Source: Sanderia malayensis
Taxonomy: Eukaryota > Cnidaria > Scyphozoa > Semaeostomeae > Pelagiidae
Assembly (NCBI GenBank): GCA_013076295.1
Contig: RQOL01000660.1
Location: forward strand, 2,418,001-2,482,000
Length of the DNA stretch: 64,000 nt
Direction: 5' to 3'
Both the position numbers and the translations under genes were made by a program. Positions 33,801-44,403 of the stretch are shown here, in pieces (the first letter of the stretch is position 1; every line of letters begins with the position of its first letter). Under the pieces are notes generated by a model, which worked only from the letters and a program-made list of their open reading frames with translations, was not told the DNA's origin and searched no databases.

Positions 33801-36800
33801 AAAGAAACTTAGGCCAAAATCAAAAGACAGCACTTTTTTAACCAGAGTTGAAGAGCCACAACTTAGTTGTGGATATGCTCATAAAAACCATGTATGTATG
33901 TATGCATGTATGTATGTATGTATGTATGTATGTATGTGTGCATGTATGTATGTATGTATGTAAGTATGTATGTGTGTATGTATGCACTTTTAGTTTACAG
34001 CAGTAGAAGTTCATATTAAACGGGGTTCTTTTGACAAGTAATCCACTACATTGAAATTAGATTGTACTTTTATTAACTGATGAATACAGAATACAATACC
34101 TTTTTCCCATTTCTTCCATTTGTTTTGTTTGCTCTTCCAGTAAACATTGAGCCTGTTCTTCCCGCTTCAAAGCCATGCTCAGGTCATCGCAGACAGCTTG
34201 GTACCTCTGCACATGTACCCTGTCCTCCAGTTTCTCTTCCAGCTCGCCAAGCTTCGCTCTCAACGCCAGCTCTTCAGACGCCGCGTTCTCTTTCACGACC
34301 TTCTCTGTGCTCAGCTGTTTCTCCATGTCATCACGTATCTGACTGAGTCGTGCCACATCCTTTCGTAATGCCCGCCTCTCAAGCTCCGTTGAATGCAGGC
34401 GTTGGGTGAAGGCGAGGATATGCTGATTCAAACTCGCCATCACATCCTGATAATCAACAAAACAAAATGAGCAATGATTGGTTTAAAAGCGTAGAGCAAT
34501 GCACTTCTTAGCACCTATCAACTTTAGCGTCGGGTTTCTAATGCACTCAAAAGCTATTTGAAAACAGCGTCGCAACATACCGTAATGCTTCGATTAAGCG
34601 CCCGGGGCGTTTATAAATTTTTTGATATTTTAGGGGGGCTTCTAGTCAAGGGGGCGTTTAATCGAAGCATTACGGTAACAAACACTTCGACTTACCGCTG
34701 AAGACATGTAAGTATGGCTTTCACTTGAGATTGATGACGACCTGTTCTCTACCAAAATCCTCTTCAGGCCGAGACGAAGTTGATAAACAAGCGAATCACC
34801 AAAATCGGCATCCTGATGCTGCCACTGCGTCAAATTACAATGCAGGGAAGGAAACTCCGATCTCACGCCTTGCATCATTTTACAATACGCGTTACGAGCT
34901 GTCGATGTTACGCTGGCAATCATCTTCTCGGGGCCAGTCCCGTCTTCTCTTTCCAACGTGGAGTTGGAAAACAGATCGAGTTTGTCGACGAGTTTATTCA
35001 TCGATTTAGACACGACTGAGGATAATCTAGGACTTGACAACCAAGATATACCGCTGCTTAGTCTTCTGTATGCTTCCATTGGAGAATTCTTGGCTCCGTT
35101 TTCTGTAAACAAAAGAAAATTCTCGTGATGACAAAGCGTATTGAACAACCTTGAGGCCCATTGGTTAATCACAAGATTGGACAATGGGCCTCAAGCTTAT
35201 TAGACAATGACAAAGCGTATTGGACAATCCCATTGGTTAATCACAAGATACGATATTCCGATTGGTCCATTTAAATTGTCAACCAGAACATAGTGGTAGA
35301 TTCCGTTAGGATATTTACCGAGACTTTACCTTTAGACATCTCTGAATCTGTATCGCACCTGCCACCGTGATAAATCAAAGTATGTCTTTTTGTCGCCGTT
35401 GGCCACTCTTTGCACGCAAACAACAAATGATCAGATAACAACAGTCGATTGTTGCGAAATCGATTTACTGCCAAAACGGCAATAACTGCCTTTCTGAATC
35501 TCAGCAAAGCTGGCAGCAACAATGTCTCTCTGCGGCGCTGGTCTCTTGTTGGCGACTTCAACGACTTCTTGCTACTACTATTATTAACATTAATATTATT
35601 ACTGCTGCCTTGCATTTCCAATTGTAGGACGTAAGCGAGCCTTGTTATCTTCTCCTTTAGCTCGTTCGTCTTTCTCAATGAAGTGACAAGGGCTCGCTTT
35701 TCTGTGATCAGACTCTCAACCCGACAGGCCGCTGACGACAGGGCTCCACAGAGCAGTGCACACGCGACCAACAAACATCGACTATCGCGTTCCAGTTTAT
35801 GCATGGACTCTTTCAATTTTAGCTTCTCCATTTCGAGGTCGTCTTTCGTCTGTTTTGCATCTGTCAGCTTCGTCCAAACCTCTTCAAGGGACATGCGAGA
35901 AAACTGTGGGAAAATGAAATGAAATGTTCGACATTACTGTGAGTCCTCTCCCCCCCCCCTCATTCCCCTAATAACACTCGTTTGGTAACGAGAATCTCGA
36001 CACTCACTTCTGATCTGGATTGTAAATCTTCCACGATCAATTTATAGTGATTTTCAAGTTCAAGCTTTTGACTTTTCCATGAGCCTTCGCGTTCTTTATT
36101 CTTTTTGACAGCCTGCAACAAGAAAATATCTCACATATAACTACAATATGGGACAAAAGTCCCGGGGGCACCTGAAAATTTCATATGAAAATACCATGTT
36201 TCTGCCCACTGTCACCCCAAAAAACAATGTTGTCTTGTCTTGTGCATCAGTCCTTTCTCATCGCAATTACATATCGCTAAAAGAGTTTTGACGATATTGA
36301 ATACAACAGCCTCTAAAGACAACATTGTTTTGGGGCAGGGGGATCACCTATGCGTGTAAAACTTGCGTCATTAGTGTCCCAGGACTTTTGCCCCCATATT
36401 GTCGGAAGACCTTGGTGCAGATAGTTAGTCCAATGGCTAAAATCAATAATGATAAGCATACTTGCGAATATAAATACAGTTGAGACTCCATCCTTAGATT
36501 CCGCACACAGATACAATGTTCTAGACTCACAGTATCAGCCTAATTTTGCGAGCTGATGAGCGAAGCCCGAGGCACAATTCCATTGCAACGTTCCCAGAAC
36601 AAAGTTATGGCAGAGAGCTATTGAGATAGTTACCTTTTTCATAGCATCCTCATACATGCGTTCCAGTTTATACAGTGTATCATCTCGACTTTTCAGCAAA
36701 TCTTCTAAATCTTCTACCTTTACCAACGTGAAAAGAAGATACTTTAGAAAAGACAGTTCTGCGCAGCATGAACACGCATGATAGAAGAAAGACAAAAAAA

Positions 36801-39800
36801 CTTCCAGGAGACGTTACAAGAAATGCGTTAAAACAGAGTGGCTACCATAAAACGGTCCAAGAGACCAGACCGATTTTCCACGGGCTATATGCATTGCTTG
36901 TAGGTTTTCGTAACATTGTAGTAACAAGAAACTGTTCTGGGATGTATTAAATGTAATTTTACCTTTTTGTTTGCAGTAGTCAAGGCATTGGCTTTAGCTG
37001 TAAGTTGTTCTTGGATCATTGAGCCGAGTTCTGCAGTTGAGAATGAGTTGATTGTTTTCTCTCTTGGTGAACGTATGAACACACGACCATTCACAAGTTG
37101 CTGGTAAATGGAATGAAGCAAAGACTGGGTGTCCTACAAAAGCAAGTCAAGTAAATTAACGTAAAGTTAAGTAAATTAACGTAAAGTAAATTAACGTTAA
37201 GTAAAAGTGAAGTAAAGTAAATTAACGTAAAGTAAAGTAAAGTAAATTAATGTAAAGTAAAGTAAATTAATGTAAAGTAAAGTAAAGTAAATTAATGTAA
37301 ATTAACGTAAAGTAAATTAACGTAAAGTAAAGTGAAGTAAAGTAAATTAACGTAAAGTAAAGTAAAGTAAATTAATGTAAAGTAAAGTAAAGCAAATCAA
37401 CGTAAATTAATGTAAAGTAAAGTAAAGTAAATTGACGTAAAATAAAGTGCAGAAAAGGAACGAAAGGAAAGCAAAATGGAAATAATTGATCAAACCTACC
37501 TCTAAATTTTTTTCAAAATCCCCTTTCACTTTTTCATGCTAAAATAAGAAAAATTAACTTTAAGCGTTTATGATATTTTACAGACAACACACTTTTATAA
37601 AATAGCTCAAAATGTGACAGCATCCAAACTGAAGGCACAAATAATAATCACCTTGGCTTGGGAGCAAATAGAGGGGGGAATTGAAGGATATGATGGCCAA
37701 TTAGAAAAAATGCCGTAATGATATTACCTCAAACTTCAAATTTTGAAATCTATCCCTTTGATCGGAAATTTTTTTGGAGAACTTTTGGCTCTCTCCATCC
37801 TTTTCCAGCAAGTCATTCTCGTATTTCATACATTCGGCTTTGTACTTTGCTGTGTCCTTCTGCGAATTTTTCAAAAGACGTCTGGCTTCCTATCAAGACA
37901 AAACTGATTATTATAGTATAAGAGCTGGTCTGAATGAAGTTTATTCGGAGGTGGGACGAGAATTATTCGGAGGTGAGGGTTTATTCGAAGATGAGGGTTT
38001 ATTCGAAGGTGGGGCCTCATTCAAGGATCTACAGCGTCTTACCTCCAGCGCTTTATCTCGAGTCCAAGACATCTCCTTATATGTGTTGCATTGAGACGAG
38101 ATATCATCTATGGTTTTCTTCAGCCTTTCAAGCTATAACATAAAAGACAAGACGGAAAAAATAATTTTCAATTTGAAAAAAGCTCGGATTATCGAGAATC
38201 AAGCAAAAGATACATTTATACACAAGAAGTGAAAACCAATCGAAAGAGAAAGTTGCTAGACACGACGAGATATTAAAATTAAATGGTATTCGACTTATTA
38301 AGGTTGAACTGTTTATATCAATGAGTAAAATTTGTCTACCTCTGATGAAGAGTTCTTCAGACGCGACTGATAGTCCCTCAATGTGAGCCTCAAATTTTCA
38401 AGGACGACCGCAGGTGAAAGCATTTTAGACCTTGGTGATTGTCCTACATAAAACAAGAGACAAATTTGATGAAACAGATCGATATGTGACTAAATGAAAG
38501 AGCTAGAAAACAAAATAAAAAAATATTAGAATGAATAACAAGCAATGTAAAAGTAGATCATTACGTTTGCTTTTCGCACCGACATTCCGATTGATCTGAA
38601 AGTTCTCCAAAAGCAATTCTAGCTCCTTCATGTTGTCCCCATACATGTCCTGGATTTCCGTTTGCTGTTTCCTGGCCTGTAAAATGTCACAAATTCACCC
38701 TAAGTTCCTTCCCCAATACAACAAAATTCCTTGGAACAAAAGAATTAAAATGCACTTCGAATAGCTTACCTCAGAAAGTTCATTTTTCAATGCGTCAAAA
38801 TCTTTTTGATGGACATCAATTTGTTCTGATAAATGTCTTTCAGTTTTTATCTTTTCGTTCAGTTCTCTTGTCAGTTCTTTGATTTCAAATTCAAACTGTT
38901 TGTCCTTCCTGTCCATTAGAGTTTTCAACTCAATGTGGGCATCCCTCTGTTCTTCAAATGCTGCTTCAGTATCTCTAATAAAATTGCAAAATAACATAAA
39001 ATAAATAAACTTCCATCTCTATAAAACAAATCATTCCAGTCAACATATGTTCCTTTAAATGAATCATATTATAATTTACTTATTTGTTTATAAAATGGGC
39101 TGGTTAAAAATCTGTTCCCACGATAATGAAAAAAGCTTTTGGCCAGCAATTCGGCTATATGTGGATGGGGAAGTTTTTACGCCAAAAGCCCCATTAAATT
39201 GCTAGCAAGCAAAGTATTCAACCTAGACAATGATTATAGCTAATGAAATAAATAAGCAATTAAGGAAAGTGCATACAGAGCAGCTAATAATTAAAATAAT
39301 GTCGTGAGGTGTTTCTGTTAAAATTCCACCCCAGAGCTGGGGACGGTAGTCAGAAGTTCGGTAGGCGATGTCTCGCTTGCGATGGTGCTGATAACGCTAA
39401 GGTTTGACGCAATAAAGAGAACGAACTTTTTGCGGTGCGGTACGGCTGACCCGAAGGCCGCCACTGTATCACTTGTCTTCAGACTCTCTACTCTCTATCT
39501 CAAAATCTAACTGAACTTAACTCATTTTACTCTATTTATGTTTACAATAATAATCAAAACAAGCGTGGTGACATGGTGCTCCATTCTTGTGCACCTGGGA
39601 CCCTAGTGTGGATTGGCACGCGCCTTCACACTTTCAAGCGGGTGCACCAGCCAACCACGCTCATACTTAACAATACTGTAAACAAATAGGTGTCAAATAC
39701 AAGATAACAATTGTAGCTACAACGATCCACACAACAATAACTAACTGACCAATAAAGAAACTAACTCACGGAGTAACGTAAAAATAAGTAACCTATTATT

Positions 39801-42800
39801 AAAAAAAAAGAAAAAGCAAATTACGAAGCAATTAGCAATTACTTGGCTAACGAAGTACTATTTGAAATTATTAACCAAATCACGAACCAACTAGTGACAA
39901 ATAAATTTTCAACCAAGCAAACACAAAAAAACAAACGTACCTTAAATCCTTTGTGGTACTTTCAAATTTCTTTTTGCACTCGGACAACGATGCTTTTTCG
40001 ACTTCCAGAGCCCCCTCCAAATCTCTAACTTTCAACTTCAATAATAAATGTAAGATACTACTGACCTTGCTACTGACCTTGCAGGAATCATTGCCAATAA
40101 AAGCATTGTAATTTCAAGAAACTTTTAATCAACTGCTTATTGAAAGGGGATTTGGTATTTATGACGGATAAACAAAAGAGCATGTTTACAGGGTAAATAT
40201 GGAGTCGTGATAATTGAATGACTGTTTACCTGTAGAATTTCAGCACTGAATTTAGTTTCAAGATGCGCTGCATGTTCCGATTCCATGCCTTCATCTGCGG
40301 ATTTTAGTTTTTCTTGTAAAGACTGGAAATTAAAGAAATTTCTTTGCCATCATGTTGTTACTTCTCCATACTATTCCACAAGATAAATCGTCTTCAATTA
40401 CAGACGCCCAATTTGATAAGTAAGAAGGGCCTTCGGCGTCTGTGCTAAACACTGCGGCACAGAGATTCAATTTGAAATACAGTCAAACGTGGATTAGTCG
40501 ACACCCAGGGGAATAAAATTTTTTTTCAAATTAACGAAAATTCTAGACATCAAAGGTATACATATGTCATATGTCATGTCCAAATCAAGGAGTAACGAGA
40601 AAATTTTTGACATATTTGAGTTCGATTTAAAATGATGATCGCCTTATCGAATTCAAGAGTACTTCAAATAGCAAAACCAACCGTTAATTCCCGCCGAACT
40701 CTTTCTTCTCTGTCGTTTGCAAATTCGACATCTTTCATGAGTCTTCGAACAGTGTCGTTCTGAGAATTTCTCTGGCCTAAAGAAAACAAAAACAAAAATG
40801 ATTATTAAATGACAACAACCCTTGCGGATACATTAAACTTTAAAGTACCGTAAATCCTCGAATAAGCCCCCACCTTCGAATAAGCCCTCCCCTCGAATAA
40901 GCCCCCATCCTGATAATCATTTGCAAGGATATTGAGCCCAAGTTTCCAGATATTGAAGTTGTTTAGTGAATTTATTGCAAATAACATCAAGTTTAAACCA
41001 ATAACTTCATTGATTGGCTGCATCGTATAGCTTTTATTTGGCTTAATATTGAACAATAATCAGGCTAAAATTTCGCTTTTGAAAATATTCGAGGATTTAC
41101 GGTAAGTTAGTAAAGGTATGCAACTGTTGCGGTATAATTTTCATTTGGCCATTGACTTGAAACAATAAGAAGAGTAAGAGTAGTAGCTTGTGCAGCAATG
41201 GTCAATCATCATGCACAACAGGCATTTGATTCAGTTTGCGTCCAGCTTACCTTCCAAAACTTTGCATTTGTCCACCAGCTCATTCAGTTTGCTAAAATCA
41301 AAATTGCAAAGATTCATTAAACCAACAAAATGCCATTGCCATGTTGATGGACGTAATTAAATTCACTTAAAATCAATATCCATTTTAAATTATATTTGAC
41401 TTAAAAGTTCAGATCTGCTATACTAACTATATTCGTGTATATTCAATTATTCCTAAATAAACTATACTAATTTGATTATTCTTTAATCAACTATACTATT
41501 AATACTAGCATATTAATTCTCTTGTATTGTATACTCTAGTGTATATTTATTCTTTATTAAACTTTACCTTTCTTGCTCATTGTTTGTACTTTCAATCCTT
41601 CTCTGTCCGTCCGCTAAGCTTTGATTAAATTCCTTTAGCTGCACAATCTCATGATTCTGCTCAAAGAGAAAGTAACCACAATTAATTGAAAGGAAACCCT
41701 AAAGGTGACGTTTTCAAAGTTGACTGGGGAGCTGGGGTCAATCATGTCCCAGTTATGTGTATGAACTATCAATATTCAGTTGTTCTGGCACATTTAATCC
41801 AATAGAAGCATAATTTGCAAGATTCTTACTTACTCTGTGTGCGAGGATGTCCTTTAGCTTTCGTCTTTCCTCTTCCCATTCACTCTTATTTGTTTTCATT
41901 TCTTGATCTTTCTTTTCCATATCACTCTCCAGCTTGCCCACCTTGTCTGAAAAATAAAACAACCCCCAATCGATAGGTAAACAGATTAAAATTATTTCAA
42001 AACATCAAGAAACGTGTTCTATTACTTCACGTCCCATTCTACCTCTAAGTAGTGGAAATTTTTAAGTAGTGGAAATTTTTAAGCAGTGGCAGTCTCCTGG
42101 CATTAGCAGGTCATTTTTACCTTTCAAATTTGTAACTGTTCTCTGCAAATTAAATTCTTTTTCCGCAGATTTTCTCTTTTCATGGTTGGTTGCTTTTTGG
42201 GCCAACATCAGCTCATACTCCAACTTCTGACGAAGTGCTTCTCCCTTTTCAACTGACGCTCTCAACTTAGTGACATGGCTTTGAAGGTCTTTATACTGAC
42301 AAAAAAAGAGTGAAACATGTGCACTGGAACAACGCATTATGTCGACTTTGTTACTGTGAATCCTTGAATAAGCCCCCGGGGGCTTATTTGCAAAAACGTA
42401 ATTTTAGTCTGATTATTGTTCGATATTAAGCAAAATAAAAGCTATACAATGCAGCCAATCAATGAAATTATTGGCTTGCTGTTATTTGCAATACATTCAC
42501 TAAACAACTTCAATGTCTCAATACTTGGGCTCAGTATCCTTGCTGAAAACACCCATTAATATTACCACTCTACTACCACAGCCGACAAGACTCAATTGTA
42601 CTTGAAAGGAAAATCTATTCTCATAAATACCTGTTCATTATTGTCATGTTCCCTTTCAGCTTGTTCAAGCTCCATTCTAGAAATTTTCCTGCGAAGTTCC
42701 AGCACATCGTCTGTTTGAGAAATAAAAAATTATTAATTTATATCTTCAATGCAAAATAAATTGCTAAATGCAAAAATTCACTATACAAACATAAATTCAA

Positions 42801-44147
42801 AATTAACAAAGTTGAGCTACGATAATTGATTCCTTTATTATTTGATTTGATTTGATTTGATCAAAAGTTATTTACCTTGGCTATGAACTGTTGATTCATC
42901 CAAAAATAGTCCTCTGGTTGGCGAATTTATTTCTGGAGCAGAATTAAGATACTTGCTGTCCATCGGAGACGACATCACGAGGTCAATCTTGTCCCCAAGC
43001 AAACTGTTAACCTTAAATAAACATACCTTTCACTGTTAAAGTTTGACTGATATCTAGAGATTTGGGGGTGTGTCGTCGGAAAGAAAACAACAAAAACAAT
43101 CGTTCCATTTAAATGCAAAGCCTATATTTAAGGGGCGTTTTGCTTATAGTCAATATACTACAATATCTATGAAATTAAGTAAATATCTCAATACCTTCAA
43201 AGTAACGCATGTTTATTACAAGGCTCATCCTTTTATCTTTCATGGCCTTCATTCAAAGCGTGTGTGAAATTGCTGAAAGAAAAACTCAAAAGCACAACAC
43301 AACACAACAACCCAAGCAACAAATAGTGGCGGGTTTGCGTATTTACTTCATGTAAGATTACCCTTTATTGCGGACAGTGAAGCTTTTCGTCCCAACCAAT
43401 TAAATATACCCCCTCCCCCCATATATACCTCATTGGTCCCAACTCGCAGTCAATGAGACAAAAAATAAAAAACATCATTGTGATATAAAATGCCCTTTTT
43501 CATTTATGTATATAAGAATTTTCAAGTAGAATTACTAAATTTATTATTTTTCTTGTTAAATATTATTAAAACTTTAGAATAAATATCAATAAAATTTAGT
43601 CAACAAAGCCACTAAGATAAATTTGCAAAGAGGAAAACCTGCAATTGACAAATGGGGACAAGAGATTAAAAATATTGGTTTTTGTGATTCCTAAAAGTTC
43701 CCTTAAAAGAAATTCTGACCCGCACCAGTGTGTCCCAAGACATGTTTTCACCATCACCAAATTTTGCCAAGGTACAATTAACTCCAATGTTACGATAGAT
43801 AAAGAAAAAACACTAGATTAATCCTATCTCAAATGATAAAAACAGCTAAGCAATATTTGACAGCTTGCAATTTAAAGCTTACAATCCATTTATGTGTAGA
43901 TGTTTCAAAAGATGATTGCAGATCAATGAATGTTCATAAAAATTGATCAAGAATGAATATCAATCATTTTGCGTTGGATCAGCGGCATGGATCGAGCAAC
44001 AATTTTGAAAACCAACCGACTCGTACTTACAACGTGTTTCCATGGCAATGACAATTCAGATGAATGTGACACCGGGCTTCTGGGAACGAGTGCTCGAGCC
44101 TCGTCTGCGTGGCTCCAGTTGCAAAGAGAGGTTGTATAGTTCCTCAT
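30866..44147 (-). CDS. CCDC171: CCDC171, long coiled-coil protein (more than 20 exons)
   Basis: Function poorly known; coiled-coil protein conserved in animals. Start: exon 44031-44147 (MRNYTTSLCNWSHADEARAL) joins in phase to 42876-43011 (VNSLLGDKIDLVMSSPMDS); if the first exon is untranslated the start is M at 42975. The exon at about 42118-42300 carries RASVEKGEALRQKLEYELML, the diagnostic N-terminal motif of CCDC171. Heptad-rich exons follow at about 41830-41945, 40230-40325, 38770-38975, 38042-38135, 36970-37133, 36003-36115. The C-terminal block is at 35330-35905 (CLLVACALLCGALSSAACRV), 34693-35105, 34098-34447, 33408-33715, 32512-32697, 32027-32262, 31417-31497. The last exon is about 30866-30926 (QPESFSYSSGAQATGK then stop). 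If the exon at 31417 is not spliced, a TAA at 31413 ends the protein 18 residues earlier. Introns hold several transposon relics. The middle exon borders are approximate. Confidence 0.85.
33242..33389. repeat. Inverted-repeat element, family A (CCDC171 intron)
   Basis: TACAGTAAAAACCCGCATAT ... CAATAGCCTATTGTCTTGGA ... GGTTCTTATATACAGGCTTTTAGTGTA; 148 bp. It lies next to the end of the exon at 33408-33715. Confidence 0.85.
33887..33985. repeat. (ATGT)n microsatellite
   Basis: About 25 units of TATG with occasional TGCA and GTGT variants, in a CCDC171 intron. Confidence 0.95.
34579..34677. repeat. 99-bp inverted-repeat element, family D
   Basis: TACCGTAATGCTTCGATTAA at one end and its complement TTAATCGAAGCATTACGGTA at the other, TIR at least 25 bp including GCGCCC / GGGCG. 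Only one copy in the window. It lies in the CCDC171 intron 16 bp from the splice donor region of the 34693 exon. Confidence 0.85.
37143..37445. repeat. Complex AAAGT / AATTAACGT tandem array
   Basis: About 300 bp built from AAAGTAAAGTAAATTAACGT and AATTAATGT variants, in a short CCDC171 intron just after the exon at 36970-37133. Confidence 0.9.
37922..38032. repeat. Fragment of family B element beside a CCDC171 splice donor
   Basis: Repeats of GGTTTATTCGAAG and GGAGGTGGGACGAG, the complement of family B TCGAATAAGCCC. Its edge lies within about 10 bp of the donor at 38040-38041. Confidence 0.6.
39310..39665. other. GC-richer block in a CCDC171 intron, possible element remnant
   Basis: Sequence such as GGTACGGCTGACCCGAAGGC and TTCAAGCGGGTGCACCAGCC stands out from the surrounding AT-rich intron. 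No open frame and no clear terminal repeats. Possibly a transposon remnant; class undetermined. Confidence 0.3.
40846..41104. repeat. Inverted-repeat element, family B, CCDC171 intron
   Basis: TACCGTAAATCCTCGAATAA at the left and ATTCGAGGATTTACGGTA at the right, 259 bp. Internal TCGAATAAGCCCCC units are tandem at the left end. Shares TTGATTGGCTGCATCGTATA with the copies at 3430-3721 and 42351-42545. Confidence 0.85.
42351..42545. repeat. Truncated family B element
   Basis: Opposite orientation to 40846-41104, starts TACTGTGAATCCTTGAATAA and runs through GCCCCCGGGGGCTTATTTGC and the AGCCAATCAATGAAATTATT region; the far end is missing. Confidence 0.7.
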
Positions 44148-44403
44148 TGCACAGAACAGTATCGCAAGATACCAAATAACTGATAATCTATAACTCAGAG
44201 AAAATTGTTGTCGTTAAAGTTAACATGGAATTAAGACACCGCAAACTACTCTCCTTTTGCTCCATAATACAATTCACACTCCATTTAAACTGACTCCAGA
44301 TGCAACAAGACAATTACTGGTTCTATTTAAAGCTTGCAGAATTATAAAAAATATGAAGATAATAATAATGATAATGTAAAGCAATAAGAAAAATAATGTA
44401 ACA

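Noticed and set aside
33565..35922. Several plus-strand frames of 60-97 codons
   Set aside because: Shadows of CCDC171 coding exons on the other strand.
37143..37445. CRISPR-like array
   Set aside because: Units are short, variable and contiguous with no spacers; animal genome; simple tandem repeat.
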